Translations under genes and position numbers: made by a program
Shown here: positions 1 through 11,163 of the stretch, piece after piece
Layout of the letters: the number at the start of each line of letters is the position of its first letter
Position numbering within the stretch: position 1 is the first letter of the stretch
From: Cytidiella melzeri
Lineage: Eukaryota > Basidiomycota > Agaricomycetes > Polyporales > Irpicaceae
NCBI GenBank assembly: GCA_022592445.1
Contig: JABYQR010000357.1
Span: 1-43,975, forward strand
Direction of reading: 5' to 3'
DNA: 43,975 nt
Notes under the pieces: generated by a model
What the model saw: the letters and a program-made list of their open reading frames with translations, nothing else
What the model was told of the DNA's origin: nothing
Database searches by the model: none

Positions 1-385
1 CGTCGAGGTGTGATGTGTGTAATGGGTTAGGGAGGACCTTTAGGTAGATAGGGTTAGCTGTAGTTCCAGGATGGTATGGAGAAGCCGACGGGACATGTGT
101 CGTGTAGGTTATATATACCACTGTTTGTACGTATAGGTTTTGTATCTTGTTGTGAAGTTAGTCATTCGTTAGCTTAGTATATGTGGTACTTGCATGATTC
201 CTCATTCAAGAGCATTTCTCCCATCCACATGCATAAGTATGAATCCTTCTGTTCACCTAGGCGTCACACTCTGCTCGGAAATTAGCATAATTTCAAACAC
301 GAGTGTACTAGGAGAACAAGATAAAAGCAAGCATAATATCGAGCCAAGTCTGATCGCAAAACAAGCCTCAACAGTCCAAGATCAC
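1..385. other. Intergenic, 3' of the M28 peptidase gene
   Basis: No coding region could be supported on either strand. The stretch is moderately AT-rich and lies beyond the stop codon of the minus-strand peptidase gene, so it should contain that gene's 3' untranslated region and terminator. I saw no repeat or RNA gene. Confidence 0.5.
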
Positions 386-3300
386 TCATACCCAGGCCAC
401 GCCGCCCACACATCCCAGTAACGTCGCATCCACCGTCCCACCCTTTGTATCGTCCAACCAATTATCCAACTCCTCAAACAACTGCATCGCCCTCCCGCCC
501 TTCTCCTTCTCCGCCTTCTTACCCGGCCACATCGCCTTCTCGTGTATGCCAACAAAGTCCACCCTGATCTTTCCGCCATGCTCATCGGTATCATCAACGG
601 GTAGTTTCACGACAAAGTCGACGGTCCAGACGTCGTGTCCGTAAAACGATCCTTCCTTGATATGGTGTCTCGCGAATTCGTCAGGAGGGTTGTCGTCGAG
701 AGTCCACTGGAGCACATGCGCATCAAACGCGACAGCTAAAACAGTCCCCCCGACGTATGTCAACATCCGCTCGAAGAGTTGCAAAACACATTTCGCTCAC
801 TAGTCCAGATGATTTCGGGGTGATTGACCTGCAACGTCAGACTTCTCGTGCCTGCTACCTTGTCGATGGTATCGTTGACCGCCACAATAGTAAATGCGTG
901 ATCGAGCGCATCCACGTGATCCGGTCGGAGAGGCAGATCTAGTTTGTACGGTGTGATGAACTAAGGACGACAGGTCAGATCCAGAGCAGATCAACTTGTT
1001 TGCACAGATCTCACCGCTGAGAAAGGATAGACAGTATCCCATTCGGCGTTCCAGTCGTTCATCACAACATGTTTCGGAGCCACATCAGGTGCGCCGAAAC
1101 GTTCGGCAATGCCGAGGGTGAGGAGATCGAACCCTGGTGCGCCATCTGCTGAGCCAATGTGAAGGTGTTGTTCTCCACTCGTGATCTACGATTCTCGTGC
1201 TCAATAATATGGGCGATACGTCTTGGTGAAGATGAACTCACATTCTCCATGTGCACGACAAATAGCCGTTTCTGGTGCATAGCATCGAAGGGTTCTCTCA
1301 TGGCAAACACTGCAATAGAGATCATCGTGAGCGTCGAAAAGATGAGAATGGACCTCATCAAGACAGCTCGGGGATATCTGTGGATGAAAGGGATCGCTAG
1401 AGGGAGTGCATATGCGCCACAAACCGCGACAATGGTAGCGATAATGTGTTCAGCCGGAGCCTCTTCCCCCATACGACCCGTCTAAAGACGAAAACGATGA
1501 AGGGTCAGCTATGTCCCACATGAGTTTGTCTGAGCAGAGCATACCAAAGGTACAAAAACCTCCAAAACGTTGAACATCATTTGTGCACCAGTAGTCAGAG
1601 GAATAGACTGGACGATAGTGTAGGCCAACAGCGAAACGTCTTGACCAGGCTTCGTAATCAGGGAATTCACCGCAAGGCCTACGAATAGAGCGAGGCTGGA
1701 CAGGAAGAAGAGCGCAGCAGAGCCTACGCCGAGCCATTGAACCAGGAGAGCTAAGGAGGCTTGAACGAGCAGCATCGAAGTCATGATGGTAACTTCGCGC
1801 ACTTCGGGTACCACAAGCTGCGAGATGAGGGCTCCTACAAAGGAGGTTCAGTCTCGAGGCTCGGTCTCTGCGTCGAATCATACCTGCAAGAGCTGCTGGC
1901 CCATACAGCGCTACGCATGCCATTTCTTTGGAGAACCAGCTCAAAGACTTGTTCAGGACCGACCGCATAACAAATGCGACAACGTTCACGCCGACGATGG
2001 ACCCGACGACTGCACTGCTGACCGCCACTATGCCTCTGAGGTTGTCCGACACAATACCGCGTCCTTGCTTCAGCGCAGGTGCGGGAGGAACAAACGTGAG
2101 TCGGACAAGAGTGAAAGAGAGCACGACCAAAGCGGCGTAGATCTTCTTCGCTGTGCTGAATGAGTAGACGAAGAAGTGGGAGAAGCTCTGGTAATAGACG
2201 GTCGACGGTTTGCTGTATCCGGCCGTTAGAGACGGAAGAGGTGACTCTGACGATGAAAGGAATTGGAGGAGTGCCAGAGTATTCTCGGCCATGTGCTTCA
2301 ACAGATGATTAGACGTAAAAAATCCACAAAGTCCAGGTGAGAAGCTACCTGCGCAACTCCTGGCTGTATGTTCTCCACAAGATCCTAGAACAGACATGCA
2401 TATTGAGGTAAATATGAACTTGGGTTTTGACGTACTTTGCGCATGTGGTACAAATAGCTGTTGCCAGTCACAGCCATCTACATACCATGAGCCTATGCTC
2501 AGCGCTGTGACAATAAAAGGGCCTACATCTAAACCAGTGACATTGAGATACAACTCAAACTGACGGAAGTCCGTGCTAAGACATGCAGAATCAGTATAAT
2601 CCTGTCTCCGACATGTTAAAATGACTCACTCAGACAACATGATACCAGAGCCAAATATTTCGCTGGCGATGACAGTGCCGAAAGGTCTTGGGACATGGGC
2701 GTAGGCTTGGATCATTTCTTCCGATGTCGCCTTCGGTGTGAGACGGGATAATCAATAGTGTCGATAGATGCAGAGAGACAGCTGAAACTGACCTGGAAAA
2801 GCAGTTCTGGCCCTGTAGAACCAGCAGCTATAGGACCCTTTCGTTACAACGCATGACTTCTTAGCTGAACATGCGAATCACCTTCCAAGTTAATTGCAGC
2901 TCGTATCCTTGATATGCAGCATTGTTCAGTGAATTTTCAAATGGAGGGCTGGTTAGACCACTCACGTCTTTGCTACAGGGTGCTGAGTGGAGAACAGATG
3001 AGACCCATCTTGTAGCGACTCTTCAGCATTATTGAATACTGAACAAGGTTAGGTGAGGTTGACAGAGGCAAAGAAGGAGGCGCACAGAAGACTATAGCGT
3101 GTCTTGGCTCCCAGCTAGGAGTGTTCACGAGCACTCTGATACAATCTATCATAACACCAACAGAGAGAGCATCATCCGCAGCGCCAGGAGAAGGAAGTGT
3201 GCTGTCGAGGTGAGAGTTTACGAGGAGTGCATGTTCCTTGCCCTCATCAGTACCGTCTGAGACGCGTACAATGATGTTCGAGAGATTGACATATGTCTTG

Positions 3301-3878
3301 TAAAGGCGTTTCCCCATCATATCGAAGCTGTGGAAAGTCAGACACATGGGGATGTATGCGAGCTGAGGTGCGGATGTTTGAACTCACCGATGACTGCCAC
3401 TTCCCTCCTGCCTCCACACTTCACATTCCAAACGACGAGTTAGGTGCGCTTTTACAACTTCTTGGCATTGCCTTTGCAGGTCCTGAGCTTGGTTTAACAT
3501 CCATGCGTCTCCGAGGGCATGTTCACGCGTCCCGACTGTGCGATACCCAATGTCTTCTGACAGTGTCTTCGCATACGACAGTATTTGTGCTTCAGATATC
3601 TGAGGTAACAATGTAGCAGGATTCACACTATCCGTGTCAGAAAATGGGACGCTGCGAGGTGTCGAACACTCACAGGTCTACCAGCGGCTCAGGCAGCGCT
3701 ACCAGAGGAAGTTGTCGTCAGCGGTGACGATGCGTGCGACGCTGCGCTGGACGAGACCACGACACGCACCATAGTACTGTCTGTACGCATATTGAGGCGC
3801 GAGTATGAGCAGAGGTGAAAGACGCAATAAAGTACGGATTGGACCCCAGCGAGGGAGTGTCGAAGTCGGCGGGCTCAT
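386..3878 (-). CDS. M28 zinc metallopeptidase with multi-pass membrane domain (ERMP1/Pff1 type)
   Basis: Spliced model of 17 exons: 3878-3770, 3698-3674, 3627-3388, 3327-3086, 3038-2966, 2907-2882, 2827-2793, 2730-2630, 2575-2527, 2477-2436, 2384-2349, 2295-1884, 1834-1545, 1481-1242, 1185-1015, 960-801 and 735-386. These sum to 2601 nt (866 aa), close to the usual family length. All junctions are GT..AG and keep frame. An N-terminal hydrophobic segment (about residues 15-32) is followed by a lumenal M28 domain with the full ligand set: His164 (NSHLDS), Asp176 (GAADDA), base Glu211 and ligand Glu212 (NNAEES), Glu238 (INLEAAGS) and His311 (SYLYHMRK). Several membrane segments follow from about residue 400, then a C-terminal lumenal region. 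The family consists of ER or vacuolar membrane aminopeptidase-like proteins; substrate unknown. The stop is TGA at 388-386. Identity is confident; ER versus vacuole is not decided. Confidence 0.9.
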
Positions 3879-4222
3879 GACACAGTCAAGCTCAGACGCG
3901 CGACTAGGATATTGCCGCCGGTGAGCTCACTTATGACGATGACTGGTCGAGAGAAGCTGAGAGGGCGCTGAACGGCGAACAACAACTTGTCGTCGTCGTT
4001 GTCGTCGTCGTCTGCTGGCAGAACTGCGCTCGACCGAGCAGCATTTATATGATGAAAAATGATAACTGCCGGCATGTGGCGAGCTTCTCCCACTGGCAGC
4101 CTTGTAGCGCACAGACCCGAACAGGCTTACAGCGCAACAGACAAACTCGCTCATGCGTTTCTTCAAGTTGGACAAATTTATGGGTATGGACATAGCACAA
4201 CATACGTTGCCAGAACAGCTAG
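3879..4222. other. Intergenic region with the peptidase promoter
   Basis: Lies between the start of the M28 peptidase gene and the end of the NOP8-like gene, both on the minus strand. It holds a short imperfect GTC/GTT triplet run (about 3988-4015) and no supportable gene. It should include the peptidase promoter and the NOP8 terminator, but no clear core element was recognised. Confidence 0.4.
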
Positions 4223-6078
4223 CTACTCTGCATCTCCCCCGCCTCTCCGTCTCCTACTCTTGATAGCCTCCCGATGCCGTCTCTTCCAGTCTTTCGTCAA
4301 CTCCACTTTCCGCGACTCCCACCTTTGTTTGATTTCATCCGAGGTCTGCGTTCTACAAAACGTTCGCCAGTCCCAGCCCTTTTCTCGAGCGACGTCCAAG
4401 GGATCCTTGACATGGCCTTTGACGCTCGCTCGAACTTCTTTGGAGAGCGGGAAAAACAACGGCAGGTTGGGATCCACAACAAAGCGAGTATGCGACCGCT
4501 GAGCTGAAGGCGTGGTAGAGACCTTATCCGGCGCTGTCTCTACGGCAACCGGAAGTGCGGGTGCTGCACTGAAAGCGGGATCCAATGCGTCGTCGTCCAG
4601 CTCAAGGTCAAGGTCGAGATGCCCCAGGAGAGAGAAACCAACTACACGTTCCCGTTTCAGAAAAGCCAACCGCCTTAAAAAATGCGAGAAACTCACCACT
4701 GTCTTCTTGCGGTGCAAATAGATCCTTCAACTTGCTCCGGGAGGATGACGCGGACTTCGTCTCAGGAGCTTGGGGAGTTAACCCTGGGTACGGTGGCTCC
4801 ACTCGACTTTCGATGTTTTCATGTGCATGCTCCGTAGGAACAACATACATTGGTACCTCCCCGATGTCATAGTCGAAAGGGCCAGTGGTAGGCTGAATGG
4901 CACGCACTTGACCCTCTACCTCGACATCAGACCCAACGCTTTCACGACCAACCCAGTCGTCGTCACCCCGGTTACCGAACAGGGCCTGCAGTAAACCCAG
5001 CGCAGCATTCTTCTCCTGTATAAGCTCGGAAGCAACCGCACTGACAGGGAGCTTGGCGGTCAATGAGGGAGGCGACGATGGCAATACCGGTGCTTGAGAT
5101 GTTGCTACCAGTTTCGAAGGAACGAACTCTAGTGGCACAATATTTTCTTCGTCACTTGAATTAGTGTTAGATAGCCCGCTTTTTGCATGGACTAGGTGCA
5201 TCTCTTTGTCGCTCTCGCTGCTCTCAGAAATGACATCCGCGTCCGCCAAGTCATTATACTGCCGCTCTGGTGTGATTATACAACCAGCATTCTCCAGAAA
5301 CACGCCCTTCAGCTGCGTCGAGCCCCACTTCAACGGGTCAATATTCCGTCGTCTCGCCTTGACCGGCGGTTCCTTGACTCTCCTCTTCTTCGTCGTGCTT
5401 TCGCTTTCCTTCCCCATCTTCTTCTTCGCATCCACCTTCGTGTTGGAGCCATAAGCCAGAGGTTCAGGTAAGGGATGGCCCGGTCGCATGCGCATAGGCT
5501 TGATGATACGTCCCAGGGGTGTGACTTTCCACCCCCCGCGGTTAGTGATATTGTCCGGCGTCACCAAGGACATGTCGGCTGCATGAACGCCTTGTACGCC
5601 TCTAGGAAGTCTACGCCTTTTTCGAGGTGGTTCTCCATTATCCATCGCCTCGCGCTCCCTTGCCAAACTGGTTTGCTCGCGTTAATGCAGAAACGTCCCG
5701 AAAAACAAAAATGGTCTACGCACCGATCGCGGAAATCAGGCTTTGCCTCCCCAAGACGTAAATTCGCTCCTTTCCAAGTCACTCCACTAAGGAGGTTCAT
5801 GCCTATATGTTGCAATTTTTTAATTTGTATATCAGCAGAAACCCTCCAAAGTATATGTAGAAAGCATGTTCATGCGCACATCTTGCCAGCTTCGTCTTCG
5901 TCGTCTCGATAGTCACATACCCAAACCTCCTCGGCTGACCTAGCGCATCCAACATTCCAAACCCATCGAGTGCAGTGACCGTTCCAAACGTTCCGAGCTT
6001 TTGCGAGAGGTCGCTGGGGGTGATCGCTGGTGTTAGACCTGAGATGTGAAGACGTTTGACGATAGTCTCGGATGTCAT
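4223..6078 (-). CDS. NOP8: NOP8/NOL8-like nucleolar RRM protein
   Basis: Four exons (6078-5880, 5802-5724, 5667-4697, 4641-4223) give 1668 nt, 555 aa. Residues about 6-90 form an RNA recognition motif (starts KRLHISGL, ends near GEAKPDFRDR). A basic stretch PPRKRRRLPRG, a long acidic/basic low-complexity middle, and a C-terminal block follow (FSLLGHLDLDLELD, then a conserved-looking basic tail with GWDWRTFCRTQ). In yeast, Nop8 is a nucleolar factor for 60S ribosomal subunit assembly, and this order of domains fits that family. The last intron (4696-4642) starts with GTGAGTTTC; removing it restores the FSLLGHLD motif, whereas reading through gives an early stop. The ATG at 6078 was chosen because the upstream in-frame extension has only a GTG. 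Similarity to NOP8 is inferred from remembered family sequence, not from a search. Confidence 0.82.
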
Positions 6079-6987
6079 GAATGCTATTTTGAGAGTAGTC
6101 ACAGACCGGTGGAATCATGAGTCTGAGGCGTACCTGACCGTTTCTTGCCAGTGTAAAATGCGACTCTGACTGGGTGTTAGTATAACAAGTTCTCGATCAA
6201 AATGTTCGCGCTCCCCTGAGGACCCCGGAGGATTGCGCTGGCACTCCGGAGCGTGGCCACTCATACATACTGCCATACGCTGATCATGATATGTTGCAGT
6301 GATCCTTCCTGGCTGTACAGAATACGAGCAGGACAAAAGACTCGAAGGAGTGGTGCATTTCCGTATTGAATACCAGTATTCACAGTACCCTGACTATCAA
6401 CACACCGTCCAAGCAAAAGATCAATGAAAGATTACAGTACGTCCGTCTCATTATACTCAGTGCTCACCCTCAAGCATCGAGTTAATGTCTAAGGATCATT
6501 AATTTGGTATACTTGAGCCGCATTGGACTGAGGTGTTTACCATAGAAGGGCATCGTGCCTCAATGTATCGTGTACAGGTCTGTCTGAAGTGCAGTAAAAA
6601 AAAGGACGAGCACTCAGATGCTCACCATTGTGGCACAGGGAAGCCGTAGCCAACCTGACGGCCTCATGCTCCTGTGTTACAGCAACACCTCTGTGCCATC
6701 CCTCGAAGGCCTACTAACTGGGCTCACTCTTTCTGGCACGCTGCGTTTCCTTCTCCCATCTTAAATGACGTGTTGATCATGAAAATCCAGTCTCCAGCAG
6801 TAGCGGCATATCGTTGTTGCTTCGCTATATCCACATCCAAAGGAGCTCCAACTCTGAGTCGGACGTGAGACGCAAACATCGGACAGTAGCGTTGTCAAAT
6901 AGTAATGTGTGCGGAGTAATACGGTCAACAGTATAGAAAAACTACATCGAGCAACACCTTGCAATTTGGCACATGTCATTGCTTCTC
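6079..6987. other. Intergenic region, NOP8 promoter side
   Basis: About 900 bases between the NOP8-like start and the stop of the His-rich gene. Short open frames occur on both strands, but none has a recognisable motif, convincing splice sites or a good length. The region should hold the NOP8 promoter and the 3' end of the His-rich transcript. Confidence 0.4.
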
Positions 6988-9540
6988 TCAATTGCCCTCG
7001 TCCTTCCTGGTCGTCTCCCTGAACATCCACTCATATGGCGAAGTGCTAACGGGCGTCATCGTAGCTGCTGCAGAACCAGAGCTCGCGCTTGCAGCCGAGG
7101 AGGCAGAGAGCGTCGCAGATAGCGTTGAGCTAGCTTGGCTGATGGTGGAGCTTGAAGTAGAGTCCGTTTGGGCAGCAGACGCAGCAGCGCTAGGATCAAA
7201 CACCTCAACGCCAAGACCATGATCCGATGCAGTACTGGTAGGCGCGGCAGCAGAACCACTGGACGAGCTCCGAGAGGACATCATTCCAGATGCAGAGATG
7301 CTAGCGCTCGCCGATAAAGAGGAGCTTGTGCTGGCGACGTTCGACGAAGAACCACTTGGCATTGCCGAAGCTGCGGCCGGAGAGAAAGCTACTGACTGCA
7401 TCGTCGATACGACAGACGTCGAGGTCATAGAGCTCGTCGACGAAGAATCGGTTGATGTAGCCAATTCGGAGGCAGCAGCTGGAGAGAACGCAACCGACTG
7501 CGTCATCGACTCAATAGACGTCGACGATGTAGAGATCGCCGAAGAACCGGCTGAAGAAGAAGTTGTTCCGGACACAGAGCCAGATCCGGAAGCAGTGGCA
7601 GTCGTACTCGAGAAAGTGGAAGATGTCGTCGGAACTCCAGACGAGCTCGATGCCACCGACGAATCAACCTCCTGTTGCTCAGCTTGAGCATCGGCTGGCA
7701 ATAAGACAGGAGCCGCAGGAGTGAACTTCAAAGTGACGTTCTGAGCGTTGTATGAGTCCGCTGCAAACGACTGTGGCTTGACAGCAGCGAAATTGCGAGC
7801 GCCAGCAGCATCACCGATTAATTCCCTGTTGAGGCTGTGCAGCCTTGCTACCGCAGCACCGACATCAGCCGAAGCATCCGCGCCACCAGAAGCGACATTT
7901 GCTGCACTGGCCACGGTTGGAGAGGTAGCAGCAGAGCCGCTGTTGCTATCCTCGTTGCCGTCCGCCTCGCCGTTGTCGTCGTCGCCTGCACCGTCGTCTT
8001 CGCCATTGAACCACATCGGCTGAATGACACCGGTTGTAGGGTCGTATGAGAATACCTGGCTTTTATGATCCTCTCGCAGTACTCCTTCGTTACAGCTCTC
8101 AACCGTGAGAGGCGATGGAGCAGAAGGTTGAGGGTCAAACGTAGCGCAGAAAGCCTTGAGTATCGCTTCATCTGGATCGAAGACAGGAATCTGCAGGGCG
8201 ACTTTTTTGAACGGCGCAGTGGAATTCGAAGGAAGCGTTGAGTTCATGGAGGATACGGAAGCACCCAAGGATACGGAAGCAGATGCATCGACAGACTGGG
8301 CGATAGGAGTTGAACCATCGAGTGATGTAGCGTTCGTCGGAGCGCTGGGGCTACTAGATGGTCCACTGGGATCGAAAGTATCTTGGTCGTCCGGGAGAAC
8401 GATTAGATACATTTGGGTTTGATTCGTCCCAGACGCATTCAGGACGAACGGATCCGTCGAGTTTGTGCCATTGACAGCCGAAGCTAGCATCAGAGACGCA
8501 ACTCTTTGGCCGATACTTGACCCTGCAACATTACTCTGCGATGGCAACATGAGATACAGGGCCCGAGGTAATAAAAAAAAAGTACTGCTTACCATGATAT
8601 CGATGACACCCGGTACACCGTCAAACCCGCCTAAACTGCGCTTCTTGTGATGGTTCACGTGATAATCGGAGGTAATTCGTCGCTCCAGAGGGACCAGTAT
8701 AGTGCCTGTCGGATCGACCAGAGGCAACGAGGAACTACCAGTCGCATCTCTCCTCCAGTGGTAGTTACTGTGACGATGAGCGCTATGGTGGTGGTGGTGC
8801 CGAGGCTCACGCTTGTCGTTATCATGGACATGAACATCGTCGTTGTCGCCGCTGACAATGACGTGCTCGTGGCTGTGACTACCATGTCCGTGACTGTGCG
8901 GCTGACGCTTCTCGTGAGTGGTGTGGCCATCGTGATGGTCAGAATGGTGATGCGTCGCTGCCGATCGACCAATGCGAATATGCTCATCGCTTCCTGTGAC
9001 GACCATGTGAATTACTTCTTCACCTGGGGGATGATGTGTGGTGTGTGCGTGCTCACTGGAACTTGCAACGCGAACACGCGAGTTCTGGCTCTTTTCCAAG
9101 AATGACTCTGCCTGAGCGTCTGCATTGGGTCTAGGATGATCGCCAATGTATATACCTCCAAGCTGAAGCAAAGGGTCCAAGGGGTCGTATCGCTGAGTAT
9201 TCAGAAGGGTGAGCACTGATCTTACTCAAGAGGCGGAGCCTATTGTGCTCACCTTCTCAACGACCGAATCAGGCTCACGTCTTCGGCTCAGGCCGGGAAG
9301 AGGAATTGGCAAGGGAAGCCCGCTTCCAGATTCCGGACTCTGAGAACTGGTGCTCTGGGAGGATGCACTGTCGGCATGGTGCTTGTCGAACTTGTCAGCC
9401 TCGTTAGCCTGGTGGTCGGACGACGACTGAGCCCGTTGCGGCGAGTTCGGGATGGCTACGCCATTTGCTGGAGCTACTAGAATAGCAGACAGGGCAGCGA
9501 GGGAAGCGAGAACGGCGAAGTTGGGAGCGAAGACAACCAT
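6988..9540 (-). CDS. Secreted His-rich, Ser/Ala/Thr-rich protein of unknown function
   Basis: Three exons (9540-9253, 9192-8593, 8535-6988), 2436 nt, 811 aa. The start was chosen because residues 1-28 are a clear signal peptide (MVVFAPNFAVLASLAALSA, then cleavage near ANG-VA). A His-rich region follows at about residues 140-240, with HSHGHGSHSHEH and HHHHH clusters that could bind metal ions. A globular-looking middle with several N-glycosylation sequons (NGTNST, NQT) comes next, then a long Ser/Ala/Thr tail, probably O-glycosylated. The tail holds two copies of QSVAFSPAAAS with a spacer of about 30 residues. The second intron (8592-8536) is 57 nt with no in-frame stop, so its retention would still give a complete protein. 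The C-terminus is polar, so no GPI signal is visible. I do not recognise the family; a cell-wall or extracellular role is inference. Confidence 0.75.
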
Positions 9541-9911
9541 GTTGAATGCGAGAGATGAACGACGAAGGGAGAAGGTGAATGTATGCTGGAGTAGTATAAG
9601 CGAGCCGGTCGCGAGAATATGAGAAACGAAAGCGCGAAAGCAATACGACAACAAGGGGGTATAGGACCGCCGGGGTCAAAACGCGATGAAGGAAAGAGGA
9701 GAAGAGCGTTGGGGGGAAAACGAACCAACTGCGCCGTACTTATAGCCTGCTCCCTCGATCGCCCGGAGAACGCCGACAACATATGTGGCTGCCCACATTC
9801 GTGAAATCGTCCAAAACGAGCCATGCGATGGTGATGCCAGCCTTCGAAGAGCGTTTGTTAGCCGATAGCGAGCGCGAGAAAGTCGAAGAAGACGATGGCG
9901 AAGAAACTTAC
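9541..9911. promoter_or_regulatory. Promoter region of the His-rich gene
   Basis: Upstream of the signal-peptide ATG at 9540 (minus strand). The non-template strand shows pyrimidine-rich runs, for example around 9560-9640 and 9675-9725, as is common in fungal promoters and leaders. No unambiguous TATA box or protein-binding site was recognised. Confidence 0.3.
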
Positions 9912-10842
9912 CAATTCGGGTAGCAAGATTTCCTCTTTCAGCCAAAGCCAACGGGGCGCGCGTACAGAGCTGTCCTTCGAATGGCCATAGGTAGTCTCCT
10001 ACGAAATGACCTCTCGGTACTGAAACTTTACCACGAACATCGAGAGGCCAAGAGGTTCCGTTGCGTTACACGGTTTCATACATTCCATCTACGCGGGCAG
10101 CTCAGTTAGCACGCAAAACAGTCTGAGTGATACTTCGACATTCGACACTTGGAGTTCCGTGACTGAGCAGACGTACGGTACAGCTACCAAGTCATGAATC
10201 CCTTCCCCTTGGTCGGCACGGCGATACACCTTCTGGGCGCTGTGATCGTGATCAACATGCAACACAATGCTGCTATTGCCCTGGAGAAACAACAAGCTTG
10301 CGCGACGACGGATGTACCGGTATTGGGTGAACGGTACTCACTCAGCGGTGAGGAGCTCCGCGCAGCAGCGCCACCGCGTTCCTTCTACATAGGTGTTGTG
10401 TAGACCTTGGTAATGGCCAAACTATGATGGGTCCTCCTCGTCGCAAATTGTGGTTATGGTTCCGCTGAGATGGAATAGACATGCCGTTCCGCAATTAACT
10501 CGCGTGCCTCGGGATTGGCTTCTATCAAATTCAGCGGAAAGTACACTTGTGTGACGGTGACACAGTCAACCAGATAATTACAGCGGGGGATGGCACTAGT
10601 GCACTCACCGAGTCCAGAACCCACATGTCCACAATAACTGCCAGCGAATCATCGGCCTCTTTGGTTGTCCTGAGGCAATGTCCCACCGGAAGTGGGTGTT
10701 GGCGGTTCCGAAAGAGAGGTCCATGTACGCTACGTAAACGGCTCAGGCTCAATCGCCTGGCGCGTTGCTTGCGACCAGTATGACGCATATTTTGACGAGG
10801 AAAGTCATGGCGAACATAGAAAACGCACATTCTGAGCATAAA
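9912..10842 (-). other. Possible spliced gene or gene remnant, minus strand, unidentified
   Basis: Several short minus-strand stretches look coding and end at good splice sites. One ends EADDSLAVIVDMWVLDS directly before GTGAGTGC (donor at 10608). Another reads FGHYQGLHNTYVEGTRW and ends at a GTGAGT donor (10341). A third is a block at 10280-10188 bounded by CAG and GTAGCT. The last reads WPLDVRGK...VPRGHFVGDYLWPFEGQL and ends at GTAAGT (10048-9912). I could not join these in one consistent reading frame. It is therefore either a gene whose introns I have wrong or a decayed gene. The family is not recognised. Confidence 0.3.
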
Positions 10843-11163
10843 AAGCCGTGCGAAATGACCTGTTATCTTGCGAATTCGAGGGAGGATCTACGAGAGTGAC
10901 AACTCCTCTGTCGTTTGGTGACTAGATGAGGAATTGGTGGTTGAGATTGAGACATTCTCTGGCTGACCCAACACACTGTTGGTCATATATACAGAGAGAT
11001 CTGCGGACGGAAGTGAGGGACAAGGTTCAAGTTTAGGTGCAAGACAGTCTGGTGGCAGCCAGAGCGCGCGCCTGTTATCAACGACCACCCATCTTTGTTG
11101 CGAACGACGTTGTTCGAGCGCAGCTCTCGCGCACTCTAAAGCCATCTTGGTCGTGCAGAAGGC
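10843..11163. promoter_or_regulatory. Region upstream of the Rho1 GEF gene
   Basis: About 320 bases before the ATG of the plus-strand exchange factor gene. No protein could be supported. It should hold that gene's promoter and 5' untranslated leader. No TATA-like box was found at a convincing distance. Confidence 0.3.

Noticed and set aside
3988..4015. GTC triplet run as a coding repeat
   Set aside because: Lies upstream of the peptidase start codon and outside any supported exon; treated as a short microsatellite.
5164..5912. Plus-strand frames opposite the NOP8-like gene
   Set aside because: Antisense shadows of the spliced minus-strand gene, without splice or domain support.
7298..7687. 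Acidic plus-strand frame of 129 codons opposite the His-rich gene
   Set aside because: It mirrors the Ser/Ala/Thr-rich minus-strand coding sequence (antisense of Ser/Thr codons gives Glu/Asp/Val) and has no independent support.
8647..9105. Val/Met-rich plus-strand frame of 152 codons
   Set aside because: It is the antisense of the His-rich segment; CAT/CAC codons read as ATG/GTG on the other strand.
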